A stretch of 64,000 nucleotides of DNA from Dyella sedimenti (GCF_022760995.1 NZ_JAKWJO010000005.1:248001-312000); one strand, 5' to 3'; positions 1 through 14,995 are shown, numbered from the stretch's first letter. Notes: generated by a model from the letters alone, not told the origin. Numbers and translations: made by a program.

Positions 1-704
1 TTGGGACTGTCCCAGGTGGGCGCCTGGGTTCGCCAGCAGCGCCAGGCGCGCGCGGTATCGCCGAGCAGCGCATAGCTGAGCGCGGCCAGCCGCGCCGGCA
101 GGTAGTTGAGCGCATCGTCGATGCGCGCCGCCGCCCAGCCGAAGCGTTCATAGCGCGGCGTGCGGTAGCCCCACATCGCGTCCAGCGTATTGGCCAGCCG
201 GTACAGCACCGCGCCGGGCGCGCCGAGCAGCGCGAACCAGAACAGCGCGCCGAACACCGCGTCGTTGCCGTTCTCCAGCACCGACTCGGTAGCGGCCGCC
301 GCCACCTGGGTGGCGTCGAGCCTCGGCGCATCGCGGCTGACCATGCGCGCCACGGCGGCGCGCGCGCCATCGAGATCGCCAGCACGCAGGGCCCGCGCCA
401 CCGGCATGGCGTGCTCGGCCAGGCTGCGATGCCCGGTCGCGAGATAGAGCACCACGGCGTCGAAGGCGCCCGCCAGCCAACCGGACGCCGCATGCAAGGC
501 CAGGCTCACTGCGCTGACCAACGCGACCGGCGGCAGCACCGCGAGGCACCAGGCCACCACGCCGGCCGGCTTCCGCTCGGCATACACCTTGCCCTCCACC
601 GCCTGCGCCAGGCGGCCGAAGCCCACCAGCGGATGCGCCCGTCGCGGTTCGCCCAGCCAGGCGTCAAGGCCCAGCGCGAGCAGCATGGCGACCGCCGTGC
701 TCAT
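1..704 (-). CDS. cobD: Adenosylcobinamide-phosphate synthase CobD/CbiB, 3' end cut by window edge
   Basis: Integral membrane enzyme that joins aminopropanol (or its phosphate) to adenosylcobyric acid to make adenosylcobinamide (phosphate). About 234 residues are visible. The N-terminus reads [20 protein letters not shown] and is followed by [11 protein letters not shown], the typical CbiB opening. Further on are a run beginning [18 protein letters not shown] and the segment [20 protein letters not shown], both hallmarks of the family. The reading frame runs open to base 1, so the C-terminus is missing. The ATG overlaps the cobB stop by four bases (ATGA), so the two are translationally coupled. 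It is the last visible gene of the riboswitch-led operon. The family call is firm; only the 3' end is unknown. Confidence 0.9.
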   Translation of the reverse strand, partial: MSTAVAMLLALGLDAWLGEPRRAHPLVGFGRLAQAVEGKVYAERKPAGVVAWCLAVLPPVALVSAVSLALHAASGWLAGAFDAVVLYLATGHRSLAEHAMPVARALRAGDLDGARAAVARMVSRDAPRLDATQVAAAATESVLENGNDAVFGALFWFALLGAPGAVLYRLANTLDAMWGYRTPRYERFGWAAARIDDALNYLPARLAALSYALLGDTARAWRCWRTQAPTWDSP

Positions 705-1999
705 GGCAGGAACAGCCGCAGCGCCGCCGTGGGATCGGAGGGGAAATAAAAATGCACGAAGCTGGCGGTGAGGCGCCGGTGCCGGTACACCGCCTCGCGG
801 CTCGGTCCACCATCGGGATTGGCCGCCAGCGCCAACGGTTCTTGCGCCAGTTCAGCCTTGGCGTAGTGGAAAGTGTGGCCGCGCAGTTCGCCCTCGGGCA
901 CGGCGACCGACTGCAGGCCCAGGCCGCTCAACCTCGCCTGCATGCGGGCGGAACCTCGCAACAGGCCCGCCATCGGATAGGCCGGGCCATCGCGCCCGGC
1001 CAGCGTCTCCAGCGCGTAGAGCAGGCCGCCGCATTCGGCCAGCAGCGGCTTGCCGGCCTCGACATGGCGATGCAGCGCCTCGCGCAGATGCGTTTGCCGC
1101 GACAACGCCGGCAGGTGCAACTCCGGATAACCACCCGGTAGCCAGGCCGCATCGCACCCGGGCAGCGGCTCGCCCGCCAGCGGCGCGAAGAAGCGCAGCT
1201 CCGCACCGGCGGCGCGCAGCACGTCGAGGTTGGCCGGATAGAGGAAGCAGAAGGCCGCGTCGCGCGCGATGGCGATGCGGCGGCCACGCAGCAGCGGCGG
1301 CACCTGCGCCAGGGCCGCTTCCGGAAAATCCACCGGCGGCGGCAGCGCCGGCGAGGCATGCGCCTCCCAGGCATCGGCCAGCGCATCCAGGCGCGCGTCG
1401 ATATCGTCCAGCTCGTGCGCGGCCACCAGGCCGAGGTGGCGCTCCGGCAGCGCGAGTTTCTCGTCGCGCGGCAACGCGCCCAGCCAATGCAGGCCAGGCG
1501 GCAGGCTGCCGGCCAGCAGCTGCGCGTGATACGCGCTGCCCACGCGGTTGGCCGCCACGCCGTGCAGGTGCAGGCCCTCGCGGTAATGGGCGAGTCCCTG
1601 CGCGAGCGCGCCGAAAGTCTGCGCCATCGCCGAGCCGTCGATCACCGCCAGCACCGGCAGGCCGAAGCGCTGCGCGAGATCCGCGCTGGACAGGCGCCCA
1701 TCGAACAGGCCCATCACGCCCTCGATGAGGATCAGGTCCGCCTCGCCGGCCGCCGCGTGGAGACGTGCGCGCACGTCCGCCTCGCCGTTCATCCACAGGT
1801 CGAGCTGGTAGACCGGCGCACCGCTGGCGCGCTCCAGCACCATCGGATCGAGGAAGTCGGGGCCGGTCTTGAACACCCGCACGCGCTTGCCGCGACGGGC
1901 GTGCCAGCGCGCCAGCGCGGCGGTGACGGAGGTCTTGCCCTGGCCCGAGGCCGGAGCCGAGACCATCAGGGCGGGACAATGCCGCGAAAGGTCGCTCAT
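701..1999 (-). CDS. cobB: Cobyrinate a,c-diamide synthase CobB/CbiA
   Basis: Glutamine-dependent ATP-hydrolysing amidotransferase that amidates the a and c carboxylates of cobyrinic or hydrogenobyrinic acid. The 432 residues match the usual length. The N-terminal half carries a dethiobiotin-synthetase-like P-loop ([16 protein letters not shown]). The C-terminal half is a class-I glutamine amidotransferase with the nucleophile Cys in [12 protein letters not shown] and a late His in [11 protein letters not shown]. It starts at an ATG 37 bases after the cobO stop and ends overlapping cobD. In organisms that only salvage corrinoids it can still act on imported incomplete precursors; which role applies cannot be decided here because no early corrin-ring genes are in the window. 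Confidence 0.92.
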   Translation of the reverse strand: MSDLSRHCPALMVSAPASGQGKTSVTAALARWHARRGKRVRVFKTGPDFLDPMVLERASGAPVYQLDLWMNGEADVRARLHAAAGEADLILIEGVMGLFDGRLSSADLAQRFGLPVLAVIDGSAMAQTFGALAQGLAHYREGLHLHGVAANRVGSAYHAQLLAGSLPPGLHWLGALPRDEKLALPERHLGLVAAHELDDIDARLDALADAWEAHASPALPPPVDFPEAALAQVPPLLRGRRIAIARDAAFCFLYPANLDVLRAAGAELRFFAPLAGEPLPGCDAAWLPGGYPELHLPALSRQTHLREALHRHVEAGKPLLAECGGLLYALETLAGRDGPAYPMAGLLRGSARMQARLSGLGLQSVAVPEGELRGHTFHYAKAELAQEPLALAANPDGGPSREAVYRHRRLTASFVHFYFPSDPTAALRLFLP

Positions 2000-2036
2000 C
2001 GATGGTTCCGCTCGTGTGGCGTGCCGGGTCCGCCCG

Positions 2037-2663
2037 TTACAGCTCGATACCCTGCTGCGCCTTGATGCCCGCCTGGAAGGCGTGCTTGACCAGCCGCATC
2101 TCGGTCACCGTATCGGCCAGTTCCACCAGCGTATCCGGCGCGCCGCGCCCGGTCACCACCACATGCTGCCGTGGCGGGCGTGCACGCAATGCATCGCACA
2201 CCCTGGCCACGTCGATATAGCCCTTGACCAGCGCGATGTTCAATTCGTCCAGCAGCACGAAGTCGTAGCGCGGATCGGCCAGCATCGCCGCCGCCACCGC
2301 CCAGGCCGCTTCCGCCGCCAGGACGTCGCGTGCCTTGTCCTGGGTTTCCCAGGTGTAGCCCTCGCCCATCACGTGATAGTCGAGCTCGTCCGGGAAGCGG
2401 CGGAAGAACGCTTCCTCGCCGGTGGAGAAGCTGCCCTTGATGAACTGCACCACGCCACAGTGGAACCCATGGCCGAGCGAGCGCGCCAGCATGCCGAAGC
2501 CCGAGGAACTCTTGCCCTTGCCGTTGCCGGTATTGACCACCAGCACGCCGCGCTCGATGGTGGCGCGGGCGATCCGCCGGTCCACCAGTTCCTTCTTGCG
2601 CTGCATGCGCTCGCGATGGCGAGCCTCGGCCGCCGCCTCGTCATGGCTGGACGTATCGCTCAC
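2037..2663 (-). CDS. cobO: Corrinoid adenosyltransferase CobO/BtuR
   Basis: Cytoplasmic enzyme that transfers the adenosyl group of ATP to cob(I)alamin or cob(I)yrinate diamide. About 208 residues. The P-loop lies in NTGNGKGKSSSGFGMLARSLGHG, followed by GVVQFIKG and FVLLDELNIAL, all characteristic of the CobA/CobO/BtuR family. The frame stays open far upstream, but the likely start is the GTG at 2663 (VSDTSSHDEA). It gives the usual family length and overlaps the upstream stop by four bases (GTGA). The basic N-terminal stretch RHRERMQRKKELVDRR is normal for CobO. It sits between the BtuM-like transport genes and cobB, as expected for adenosylating freshly imported corrinoid. Confidence 0.92.
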   Translation of the reverse strand: MSDTSSHDEAAAEARHRERMQRKKELVDRRIARATIERGVLVVNTGNGKGKSSSGFGMLARSLGHGFHCGVVQFIKGSFSTGEEAFFRRFPDELDYHVMGEGYTWETQDKARDVLAAEAAWAVAAAMLADPRYDFVLLDELNIALVKGYIDVARVCDALRARPPRQHVVVTGRGAPDTLVELADTVTEMRLVKHAFQAGIKAQQGIEL

Positions 2664-3262
2664 GAGCGCGCCTCCTGCGCGGGCGCGGGCCAGTGCGCGG
2701 CGCACCAGCGCAAGCCCTCGCCAATGGCGACCGCTACCGCCACGTAGCCGCTCATGGTGCCGAGCCAGCGCGGGTAATAGTGCGCGATGCGCGGCAGGAA
2801 TCCGGCCAGCGTCGGCTGGTAGTGTCCCGACAGGGCGTAGTAGCCGCCGCCGGAAATCAGGTAGGCGATGAACGCCGCCACCGCCAGCACGATGGCCAGT
2901 CGCGGCAGCGTGGACCACGCGGCGCGATGCATGCCAGCGTAGAGGCGGCCGGCCAGCCACAGCGAACCATAGGCGGGAACCAGCACCCAGTACGCGGGAC
3001 TCAGGCACCAGTCGGTGATGGTGCCGGCGGCGAGGCTGCCGAAGTCCAGCGCCGAGGCCAGCGCGAACAGCAGCGCGAACACCCATACCGGGCGCAGCCA
3101 CAGGCCCGCCAGGAAGAACACCGCCCACGAGGCGCTGGGCAACGCATTGACCTTGGCCATGTGCTGGCCGCGCGTGCACACCATCAGTACGACCAGCGCC
3201 AAGCCCAGCGCGACCTGCGCCGGCCAGCCCCGCCAGGGGAAAGGGGAAATCTGGTGCGGCAT
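2660..3262 (-). CDS. BtuM-like six-helix membrane protein, second copy
   Basis: Hydrophobic protein of about 200 residues with roughly six membrane segments, the size and layout of a solitary ECF-transporter S-component. It is clearly a paralogue of the next gene upstream: both share an early stretch of the type LPxASxAVFFLxGL and a later D-(W/F)-C-x-x-x-A-Y motif. Here the cysteine is Cys86 in TDWCLSPAY. In the known family BtuM, an invariant cysteine near position 80 ligates the cobalt of cobalamin and supports decyanation. Position in a B12-riboswitch operon between btuB and cobO fits corrinoid import across the inner membrane. The BtuM name is inferred from motif, size and context. A different small transporter family remains possible. 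Confidence 0.6.
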   Translation of the reverse strand: MPHQISPFPWRGWPAQVALGLALVVLMVCTRGQHMAKVNALPSASWAVFFLAGLWLRPVWVFALLFALASALDFGSLAAGTITDWCLSPAYWVLVPAYGSLWLAGRLYAGMHRAAWSTLPRLAIVLAVAAFIAYLISGGGYYALSGHYQPTLAGFLPRIAHYYPRWLGTMSGYVAVAVAIGEGLRWCAAHWPAPAQEARS

Positions 3263-3264
3263 GC

Positions 3265-3846
3265 TCAGGCCCTCCCCGGCGCATGGGCGAGACGCCAGGA
3301 TGCCACCCTCGCGCAGGCCGCGTGCACCACCAGCGCCGCCGCCACGTAGCCCAGCGTGGTGCGCACGAACAGCGGGCCCCACTGCCACAGGCGCGCCGCG
3401 TACTCGGCCACGTGCGGATGCGCGTAGCGCCCGCCCAGCCAGTAGAACGAACCGTTGGAAATGGCGAAGGACATGCTCGCCGCCACCAGCGCCACGCCGA
3501 ACGCCCCGAGCAGGGAACCCACGCCATCGCGCATGCGCGGCGCGTACCAGCGACCCGCGTACCACAGCACGGCATAGGCCAGCGGCAGGAAGGCGTAGGC
3601 GGCGGTCACGCAGAAATCGCTGACGCCGGCATAGCGGATCGACACCCAGTCCAGCGCCACGGCCAGCAGCACCAGCAGCACGAACACGAGATGCCGGCGC
3701 ACATACAGGCCGCCGAGGAAGAACACCGCCATCGAGGCATCCGGCAGGTGCAGCACGTCGCCGAAATGCTTGAAGCGCGTGGCCGCCATCACCAGCACGA
3801 GCAGCGATGACAGCAAGGCAAAACGGGGACCGGCGGGCATCTTCAT
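3265..3846 (-). CDS. BtuM-like six-helix membrane protein, first copy
   Basis: About 193 residues, six predicted membrane helices, almost no soluble domain. The start is the ATG at 3846, seven bases behind an AGGAG; a GTG three bases upstream is in frame but too close to it. The motif SDFCVTAAY puts a cysteine at about residue 79, almost exactly where BtuM proteins carry their cobalt-ligating cysteine. It follows btuB by 58 bases and precedes its paralogue by two, so all three are one transcript under the cobalamin riboswitch. No ATPase or periplasmic binding protein of the BtuCDF type is nearby, which fits a solitary S-component route. The assignment is by motif, topology and context, not by alignment. 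Confidence 0.62.
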   Translation of the reverse strand: MKMPAGPRFALLSSLLVLVMAATRFKHFGDVLHLPDASMAVFFLGGLYVRRHLVFVLLVLLAVALDWVSIRYAGVSDFCVTAAYAFLPLAYAVLWYAGRWYAPRMRDGVGSLLGAFGVALVAASMSFAISNGSFYWLGGRYAHPHVAEYAARLWQWGPLFVRTTLGYVAAALVVHAACARVASWRLAHAPGRA

Positions 3847-3904
3847 CACGTCACTCCTGGTCGAGGGAAGGCGCGGGGCCAGCCATGCCGGCCCCGCGTA
3901 TGGT

Positions 3905-5755
3905 TCACTGCGCCGGCTGGTAGCGCAGGGTCAGCATGTAGTTGCGACCCGGCTGGTTGTAGTACCAGGCCGTCTCGTAGTTCTTGCCGAACGCGTTGTT
4001 GAGCGCCAGTTGCACCTTCAGGTCGCGCGTGAGCGCATAGGCCACGCGCAGGTCGGTCAGCGCGTAGCCGCCCAGCGGGTGCTGGTTGTCCAGGTCGTCA
4101 TAGCGACGGCCCGACACATACCAGCTGCCGCCCACGCTGAAGTTGCCGAAGCTGCGGTCCAGGTCCACGCGGGCCATCTGCCGCGCGCGGCGGGCCAGCA
4201 GGTTGCCGTGGTCGAAGCCCGGGGTCTCGTCGCGCGGGTCCAGCCAGGTGGCGGTGCCCGTCACCAGCCAGCCGGCCACGTGGCCGCTGACCACGCCCTC
4301 GGCGCCGCGGATGCGCGCGTCCTCGACGTTGCCCGGCAGGCCGGTCGAGGCATCGTAGGTAATCAGGTCGTCGACCTTGTTGCGGAACGCGTTGAGCGAC
4401 CAGTAGCCCCAGCCGTAGGTGCCGCGCAGGCCCAGCTCGATGTTCTGCGACTTCTCCGGCCGCAGGTCGGGGTTGCCGTAGCCCGGGTAGTACAGGTCGT
4501 TGAAGGTCGGCGCCTTGAACGCCGTGCCGTAGCTGGCGGTCAGGCGCAGGGTCTGGGTGAAGTCCCAGCCCCACAGCACGCTGCCGGTGTTCTTGCCGCC
4601 GAACTGGCTGTTGTCGTCGCGGCGCACGCTGGCCTGCAGCGACTGGCGGCCGAAGCTCTGCTGCCACTGCAGGAACGTGCCGCGGTCGATACGGCTGTCC
4701 ACCGCGTAGTCGGTGGAACTGTCCACCTGGTCGCGCTGGTAGTCGAAGCCCGCGCTGAGCAGCCCGCCGCCCAGCGCGATGTCGGCCTGCAGCGAGCCGA
4801 TGTCTCGATGGGTATCGAAGCGGTCGACGTAGACGCCGTGCAGGTAGTCCTTGCTGAAATCGCCGCTGGTGCCCAGGCTCAGGGTGAAGGTGAGGTCCTG
4901 GGTGGGACGATAGTGCAGGCGTCCGCCCACCACCTGGGTGGCGCTGTCGTCCGAGTCGCTGAAGGTGCCGTCGTAATCGTTGTGGCCTTCGCTGCGGAAC
5001 AGGCGCACGTCGCCGTCCCACTGCTCGTTGAAGCGGTAGCCGCCCTGCAGGGTCAGCGCATTGTTGCGGTAGCCGTCGTTGTCCGGCTGGTCCGCAAAGC
5101 AGGCCGCGCCTGCCTCGGCGGCGCCCACCCGGCAGGAATTGATGCCGTGCGTCTGGTCATGCGAGGCCTCCAGCGAATACCAGCCATTGCCCACCTTGCC
5201 GGCGATCCCCGCCGAGCCGGTGAGATGGCTGTCGCTGCCCACGCCCACCATGAAGCTGGGCACGAAGGCACCCTCGGGGCGGCGGGTGAAGATCTGGATC
5301 ACGCCGCCGATCGCCTCCGAGCCGTACAGGCTGGAGAACGGGCCGCGCACGATCTCGATGCGCTCGATCTGCTCGACCGGGATGTCCTGCAGCGCCGCGC
5401 TGCCCGAGGTGGCCGAGCCGATCTTCACGCCATCGACCAGCACCAGCACGTGGTCCGATTCGGTGCCGCGCAGGAACACGCTGGTGGCCTTGCCCGGGCC
5501 GCCGGTATTGGCCAACGCCATGCCCGGGGTGCCACGCAGCAAATCCGCCAGCGACGACGGCTGCAGCCGTTCGATGTCGGCGCGGTCGATCACCGTGACT
5601 GCGGAAAGGGTCTGGTCCTGGGTCTGCGCGGTACGCGTGGCGGTGACCACCACACCGTCGAGATCGGTCGCGCTGTCGGCGAACGCCGGGGAAAGCACGC
5701 ACAACAGCGCCGTTGCCAGGACGGAACGACGCACCGTGGAATAACGGATAGCCAA
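3905..5755 (-). CDS. btuB: TonB-dependent cobalamin receptor BtuB
   Basis: Outer-membrane TonB-dependent transporter of about 616 residues. The likely start is a TTG at 5755: it lies seven bases after a GAGGAG ribosome site and gives a clean signal peptide (AIRYSTVRRSVLATALLCVL, cleaved near SPAFA-DS). The in-frame extension beyond it runs into the riboswitch and is not coding. A TonB box (LDGVVVTATRT) is followed by a plug domain with GSAALQDIPVEQIERIEIVR and GSEAIGGVIQI, then a 22-strand-type barrel ending in the aromatic-rich NYMLTLRYQ. Family, length and riboswitch control all agree with vitamin B12 or related corrinoid uptake. It is the first gene of the cobalamin operon. Confidence 0.93.
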   Translation of the reverse strand: MAIRYSTVRRSVLATALLCVLSPAFADSATDLDGVVVTATRTAQTQDQTLSAVTVIDRADIERLQPSSLADLLRGTPGMALANTGGPGKATSVFLRGTESDHVLVLVDGVKIGSATSGSAALQDIPVEQIERIEIVRGPFSSLYGSEAIGGVIQIFTRRPEGAFVPSFMVGVGSDSHLTGSAGIAGKVGNGWYSLEASHDQTHGINSCRVGAAEAGAACFADQPDNDGYRNNALTLQGGYRFNEQWDGDVRLFRSEGHNDYDGTFSDSDDSATQVVGGRLHYRPTQDLTFTLSLGTSGDFSKDYLHGVYVDRFDTHRDIGSLQADIALGGGLLSAGFDYQRDQVDSSTDYAVDSRIDRGTFLQWQQSFGRQSLQASVRRDDNSQFGGKNTGSVLWGWDFTQTLRLTASYGTAFKAPTFNDLYYPGYGNPDLRPEKSQNIELGLRGTYGWGYWSLNAFRNKVDDLITYDASTGLPGNVEDARIRGAEGVVSGHVAGWLVTGTATWLDPRDETPGFDHGNLLARRARQMARVDLDRSFGNFSVGGSWYVSGRRYDDLDNQHPLGGYALTDLRVAYALTRDLKVQLALNNAFGKNYETAWYYNQPGRNYMLTLRYQPAQ

Positions 5756-5887
5756 GGTAATGCTCCTCAACCGCGCCTGCCCGCGCGGCATGCATGGGGA
5801 TGGGGCAGGCGGAGGGAAGCTTGGCGGCCGGGCGCGCGGCGCCTGGCATCCACGACATGGCCCACCGCCTGTCTGGTCGTGCCTCGG

Positions 5888-6076
5888 GGCCGGTCTCCGG
5901 GCTCGCGAACCAGGACGTCGTCGTGTCCTCGGCAAACGACGCCTTCCCATGCGCATGGCACAGTGGCTTGTTGTCGTTCCGGCGATCCAGGGGATCGCGA
6001 TTCGCCTACCGTTGCGGGGGCAGCTCCGGAATGGGCGCGCAGGGCGCCGCACCGGATTCCCGTTTCAACCACCGGC
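5888..6076 (-). promoter_or_regulatory. Cobalamin (B12/AdoCbl) riboswitch
   Basis: On the minus strand the conserved elements occur in order: GGTTGAAACGGGAA at the 5' side (6075-6058), GAGCTGCCCCCGCAACGGTA (6026-6007), the B12 box as AGCCACTG followed by GCATGGGAAGGCG (5968-5941), and the closing GAGCCCGGAGACCGGCC (5904-5888). It lies about 130 bases before the btuB start, so adenosylcobalamin binding should repress the operon. The leader between 5887 and 5756 shows no convincing intrinsic terminator, so control at translation initiation is likely. Bases 6077-6243 upstream hold no gene that I can support; the promoter must lie there. Confidence 0.95.
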
Positions 6077-6243
6077 ATTGCGGCCGGCGGTCACCTCAGG
6101 CGGGGCGGATGGTAGCAGACGGAGCGGGCGGGGGTATCGTGCCGGGAGATGGGACGCGGGGGCGCAGCGGCCTGTTGGCGCTCAGCCGTCCTGGTCTTGG
6201 CTGGCCCCTTGCCTTGGTGGTGTTGCCACAGACCCTACCCTTC

Positions 6244-6350
6244 TGTACGAGCGTACCCTGTGCGCGACCGCCTTTTGTTCGTCATCCCGGCGAAGGCTGG
6301 GATGACGAAGCATGAGGCGAAAGGAAGTCGCGCACAGGGTGCGCTCCTAC
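6244..6350. repeat. Inverted REP pair with a nested dRS3-like palindrome
   Basis: Two inverted copies of the local REP sequence (6244-6268 and 6327-6350, core gcgcaccctgtgcgcgac) face each other. Between them sits a second, unrelated palindrome, cgtcatcccgg...ctgggatgacg (6280-6307), which resembles the dRS3-type cgtcat-cccg repeat common in proteobacteria. The left REP copy is slightly degenerate (tgtacgagcgtaccctgtgc). The element lies between the riboswitch promoter region and the clpB terminator. Confidence 0.75.
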
Positions 6351-6388
6351 AAAAACAAGGGCAGCCATGGGGCCGCGTAAGAACGCAA

Positions 6389-6418
6389 GCGCCCGCGCTG
6401 CAGCAGCAACGCGGGCGC
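6389..6418 (-). terminator. Probable clpB transcription terminator
   Basis: Perfect nine-base stem GCGCCCGCG / CGCGGGCGC with a 12-base loop, 28 bases downstream of the clpB stop. On the minus strand it is followed by a modestly T-rich stretch (TTGCGTTCTT) rather than a clean T-run, so intrinsic termination is likely but not certain. Confidence 0.5.
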
Positions 6419-6445
6419 CCGATCACATCATCGGCAGGGCAGGCA

Positions 6446-9028
<2,583 letters not shown>

Positions 9029-9080
9029 GGGTCATCCCCCTCGTCAATAGGATTTGGCGGCGTGCCGCCACTGCCCCGGG

Positions 9081-9108
9081 AAATGCGGACGGGACCGCAT
9101 GATTCAAG
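9081..9108 (-). promoter_or_regulatory. Sigma-32-type heat-shock promoter for clpB
   Basis: Minus strand: CTTGAATC (9108-9101), then CCGCATTT (9088-9081), with a 13-base gap measured from CTTGAAT. The sigma-32 consensus is CTTGAA, 11-16 bases, CCCCATNT, so there is one mismatch in the -10. The transcript would have a leader of about 45 bases before the clpB ATG, which suits the gene. Confidence 0.65.
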
Positions 9109-9224
9109 CGCCAGGCCGGTCCGCCATGTGCCGCATCTTCAGCCTGTGGACCCCATCCATAGCTTGCCTTCACATTTGCCTTGCTAGGCTCGACCCCGTG
9201 TTATCCCCTGCCCCCGCCGCCATC

Positions 9225-10028
9225 ATGTCCAGTCGACCGACCCTGCCGGCCCCGCCCTTGCCGGGCGTGGACGACCGCTGGGCGCTGTTCCTCGACGTGG
9301 ACGGCACGCTGCTGGATTTCGCCGACCGGCCGGACCAGGTGCGCGTGGACAAGCGCCTGCGCGACCTGCTCGACGATCTCCACGGCACGCTCGATGGCGC
9401 TCTCGCGCTGGTAAGCGGCCGCAGCCTGGAGGACCTGGACGACCTGTTCGACCATCCGCCATGGGCAATGGCCGGGCTGCACGGGCTGGAACTGCGCTGC
9501 GCCGACGGCCGCTACCGCGGCGTGCACATCGGCCACGCCCGCCGCTCACTGGTGCGCGACCTCGCCGGCACGATCGCCGCCGGCCGGCCCGGTGTATCGG
9601 TGGAGGACAAGGGCATCGCCGTGGCCCTGCATTGCCGTACCGCGCCGCAGCAGTTCGACTCCCTGCGCGGCGATGTCGAGGCGGTGTTGCCAAGCCTGGC
9701 CGGCTACGAGATGCAGATGGGCAACCTGGTGATCGAGCTGAAGCCGGAGGGCATGGACAAGGGCAAGGCCGTGGCCAGCCTGCTGTCGGGCTGGCCGTTC
9801 AAAGGGCGCCTGCCCGTCTACGTGGGTGACGACCTCACGGACGAGCATGGCTTCGCCACCGCCAACCTTGAAAGCGGGCTGAGCATACGCGTGGGTGCGC
9901 GCGAGCCCAGTCTCGCCCGGTTCTCGCTGCCCGAGCCCGCCGCGGCGCGGGCCTGGCTGTTCCGCGTGTTGCACGCACTCAAGCATGGAGCCCTCTCGCA
10001 TGCCCACTCCCCTGGAGGAAACGCCTGA
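9225..10028 (+). CDS. otsB: Trehalose-6-phosphate phosphatase OtsB
   Basis: HAD-superfamily phosphatase that releases trehalose from trehalose-6-phosphate. About 267 residues. HAD motif I is FLDVDGTLLDFADRP near residue 20, motif II lies in LALVSGRS, and the late motif is VYVGDDLTDEHGF. Between them are GLHGLELR and the typical VIELKPEGMDKGKA. The start is the ATG at 9225 (MSSRPTLPAPP); the frame is open upstream, but that region holds the divergent clpB promoter. Its 3' end overlaps the GH15 gene by about 29 bases, so otsB, GH15 and otsA form a tight operon. Confidence 0.93.
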   Translation: MSSRPTLPAPPLPGVDDRWALFLDVDGTLLDFADRPDQVRVDKRLRDLLDDLHGTLDGALALVSGRSLEDLDDLFDHPPWAMAGLHGLELRCADGRYRGVHIGHARRSLVRDLAGTIAAGRPGVSVEDKGIAVALHCRTAPQQFDSLRGDVEAVLPSLAGYEMQMGNLVIELKPEGMDKGKAVASLLSGWPFKGRLPVYVGDDLTDEHGFATANLESGLSIRVGAREPSLARFSLPEPAAARAWLFRVLHALKHGALSHAHSPGGNA

Positions 10029-11810
10029 CGCGCAGGCCAGCCTGGCCCTGGGCGTGATCGGCAACGGCAGCGTTGCCGCCCTGATCGATGGCCACGGCCG
10101 CATCGTATGGTGCTGCCTGCCCCGTTTCGACGGCGACGCGAGCTTCTGTGCGCTGATGTCGCCCCGGCGCGAAGGGGGCGACTGGACCATCCGCCTGGAA
10201 GATTTCGACCACGCCGAGCAGCACTACCTGCCCAACACCGCCGTACTGGTGACACGGCTGTACGACCGGCACGGCGCGGGCGTGGAACTCGTGGACTACA
10301 TGCCACGCTTCCGCACGCGGGGACGCTTCTACCATCCCGTGCTGATCGCCCGCCGGGTGCGGCCGATCGGTGGCGCGCCGCGCATCCGCGTGCTGCTGCG
10401 GCCACTGTGCGACTACGGCGACAGCGTTCCGCTGACCACCTCGGGCAGCAACCACATCCGTTTCCTGCTGAGCGGCGTGGTGCAGCGGCTGACCAGTGAC
10501 GTGGCCTCGCCGATGATCGAGCGCGGGCTGCCCTTCATCCTGGAGCGGCCCGCGCATTTCGTGTTTGGCCCCGATGAAACGCTCACCCATAGTCCCGCCG
10601 ACTTCATCCATCACACGCTGGAACGCACGCTGGCCTACTGGCGCGAATGGGTGCGCAACCTCTCCGTGCCGTACGAGTGGCAGGAGGCGGTGATCCGCGC
10701 GGCCATCACCCTCAAGCTGTGCCAGTACGAGGCCACCGGCGCCATCGTGGCGGCGCTGACCACCTCCATTCCCGAGTCGCCCGGCTCGGGACGCAACTGG
10801 GACTACCGCTACTGCTGGCTGCGCGATGCCGCCTTCACCGTACGCGCGCTCAACCGGCTGGGCGCCACGCGCAGCATGGAGGAATACATCCGCTATGTGT
10901 TCAACCTGATCGCCGCCGACGGCGAGCGCGAGGTCGGCCCGGTCTTCGGCATCACCTTCGAGCACGAGCTGGCCGAGACCCAGGTGGACAGCCTGGCCGG
11001 CTATCGCGGCATGGGGCCGGTGCGTGTCGGCAACGACGCGTGGCGGCAGCGGCAGAACGATGTCTACGGCTCGGTCGTGGTGGCCGCGGCGCAGATCTTC
11101 TTCGACCGCCGGCTGGAGCATCCCGGCGACGAGCTTACGTTCCGCCGCCTCGAACGCATGGGCGAGATGGCGCTGCGCATGGCCGAGCAGCCCGATGCCG
11201 GCCTGTGGGAATTCCGCGGGCGCACCGCCGTGCACACCTATTCCGCCGCCATGTGCTGGGCCGCCTGCGACCGCCTGGCGCATATCGCCACCGAACTGGG
11301 ACTGGACGAGCGCGCCCGCGACTGGCACGACGAGGCGGTGGCGCTGCACGGGCGCATCGAGGCGCGGGCATGGAACGAGAAGCTCGGCACCTTCGTCGAC
11401 GCCTACGACGGCGAGCACCTGGACGCCAGCCTGCTGCTGCTCGCCGACATCGGCTTCGTCGACGCGACGGACCCGCGCTTCATCGCCACCGTGGACGCCA
11501 TCGGCGAGGCGCTGGGGCGCGGCGACTACCTGTTCCGCTATATCGCCCCCGACGACTTCGGCGCGCCGGAAACCAGCTTCAACATCTGCACCTTCTGGTA
11601 CATCGAGGCGCTGGCCGCCACGGGTCGCAAGGAGCGCGCCCGCGTCATGTTCGAGCACATGCTGGCGCAGCGAAATCCGCTCGGCCTGCTGTCGGAGGAC
11701 ATTGCCCCCGCCACCGGCGAGCACTGGGGCAACTTTCCGCAAACCTATTCGATGGTGGGCCTGATCCAGGCCGCCATGCGCCTGTCGCGGCGCTGGGAGG
11801 ACGCATTGTG

Positions 11811-11811
<1 letters not shown>
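10000..11811 (+). CDS. Glycoside hydrolase family 15 (glucoamylase/trehalase-like)
   Basis: Cytoplasmic (alpha/alpha)6-barrel glycosidase of about 603 residues with no signal peptide. It opens with a beta-rich N-terminal domain (LGVIGNGSVAALIDGHGRIV, CLPRFD) and continues into the GH15 barrel with SGRNWDYRYCWLRDAAFT, VDSLAGYRGMGPVRVGNDA and a late ETSFNICTFWYIEAL. Family members hydrolyse alpha-1,4 glucans or, in several actinobacteria, trehalose. Its place between otsB and otsA suggests it trims trehalose or a related glucoside, but substrate cannot be read from the sequence. The start at 10000 is chosen because GGAG lies nine bases upstream; an ATG at 9985 is in frame. Confidence 0.88.
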
Positions 11812-13196
<1,385 letters not shown>

Positions 13197-13220
13197 GCGT
13201 CCAGCGACTCCTGCGCCGAC

Positions 13221-13315
13221 TGTGGGAGCGCACCCTGTGCGCGACCAAGGAAACAGCGGGAACAAACCGGTCACTTGATCTGATGCGTCAGTCGCGCACA
13301 GGGTGCGCTCCCACA
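13221..13315. repeat. Inverted REP pair between otsA and the aldehyde dehydrogenase gene
   Basis: Two 25-base inverted copies (13221-13245, tgtgggagcgcaccctgtgc..., and 13291-13315, its reverse complement) are separated by 45 unrelated bases. The element fills most of the gap between the convergent otsA and aldehyde dehydrogenase genes and may serve as a bidirectional transcription barrier. It is the cleanest copy of the repeat family seen at five positions in the window. Confidence 0.85.
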
Positions 13316-13371
13316 AAAAGATCGAGAAGGCCCGAGGGGTGCCTGAAACGGCCACCCCTCGGGAAACACGC

Positions 13372-14943
<1,572 letters not shown>

Positions 14944-14995
14944 GGTGATGCCTCCGGGTAGGGAAGGGGGAGCGGTAGCCGGGAGCGGCGAGGCC

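Noticed and set aside
5756..6052. In-frame N-terminal extension of BtuB
   Set aside because: It would translate the cobalamin riboswitch; the TTG at 5755 has a good ribosome site and gives a normal signal peptide.
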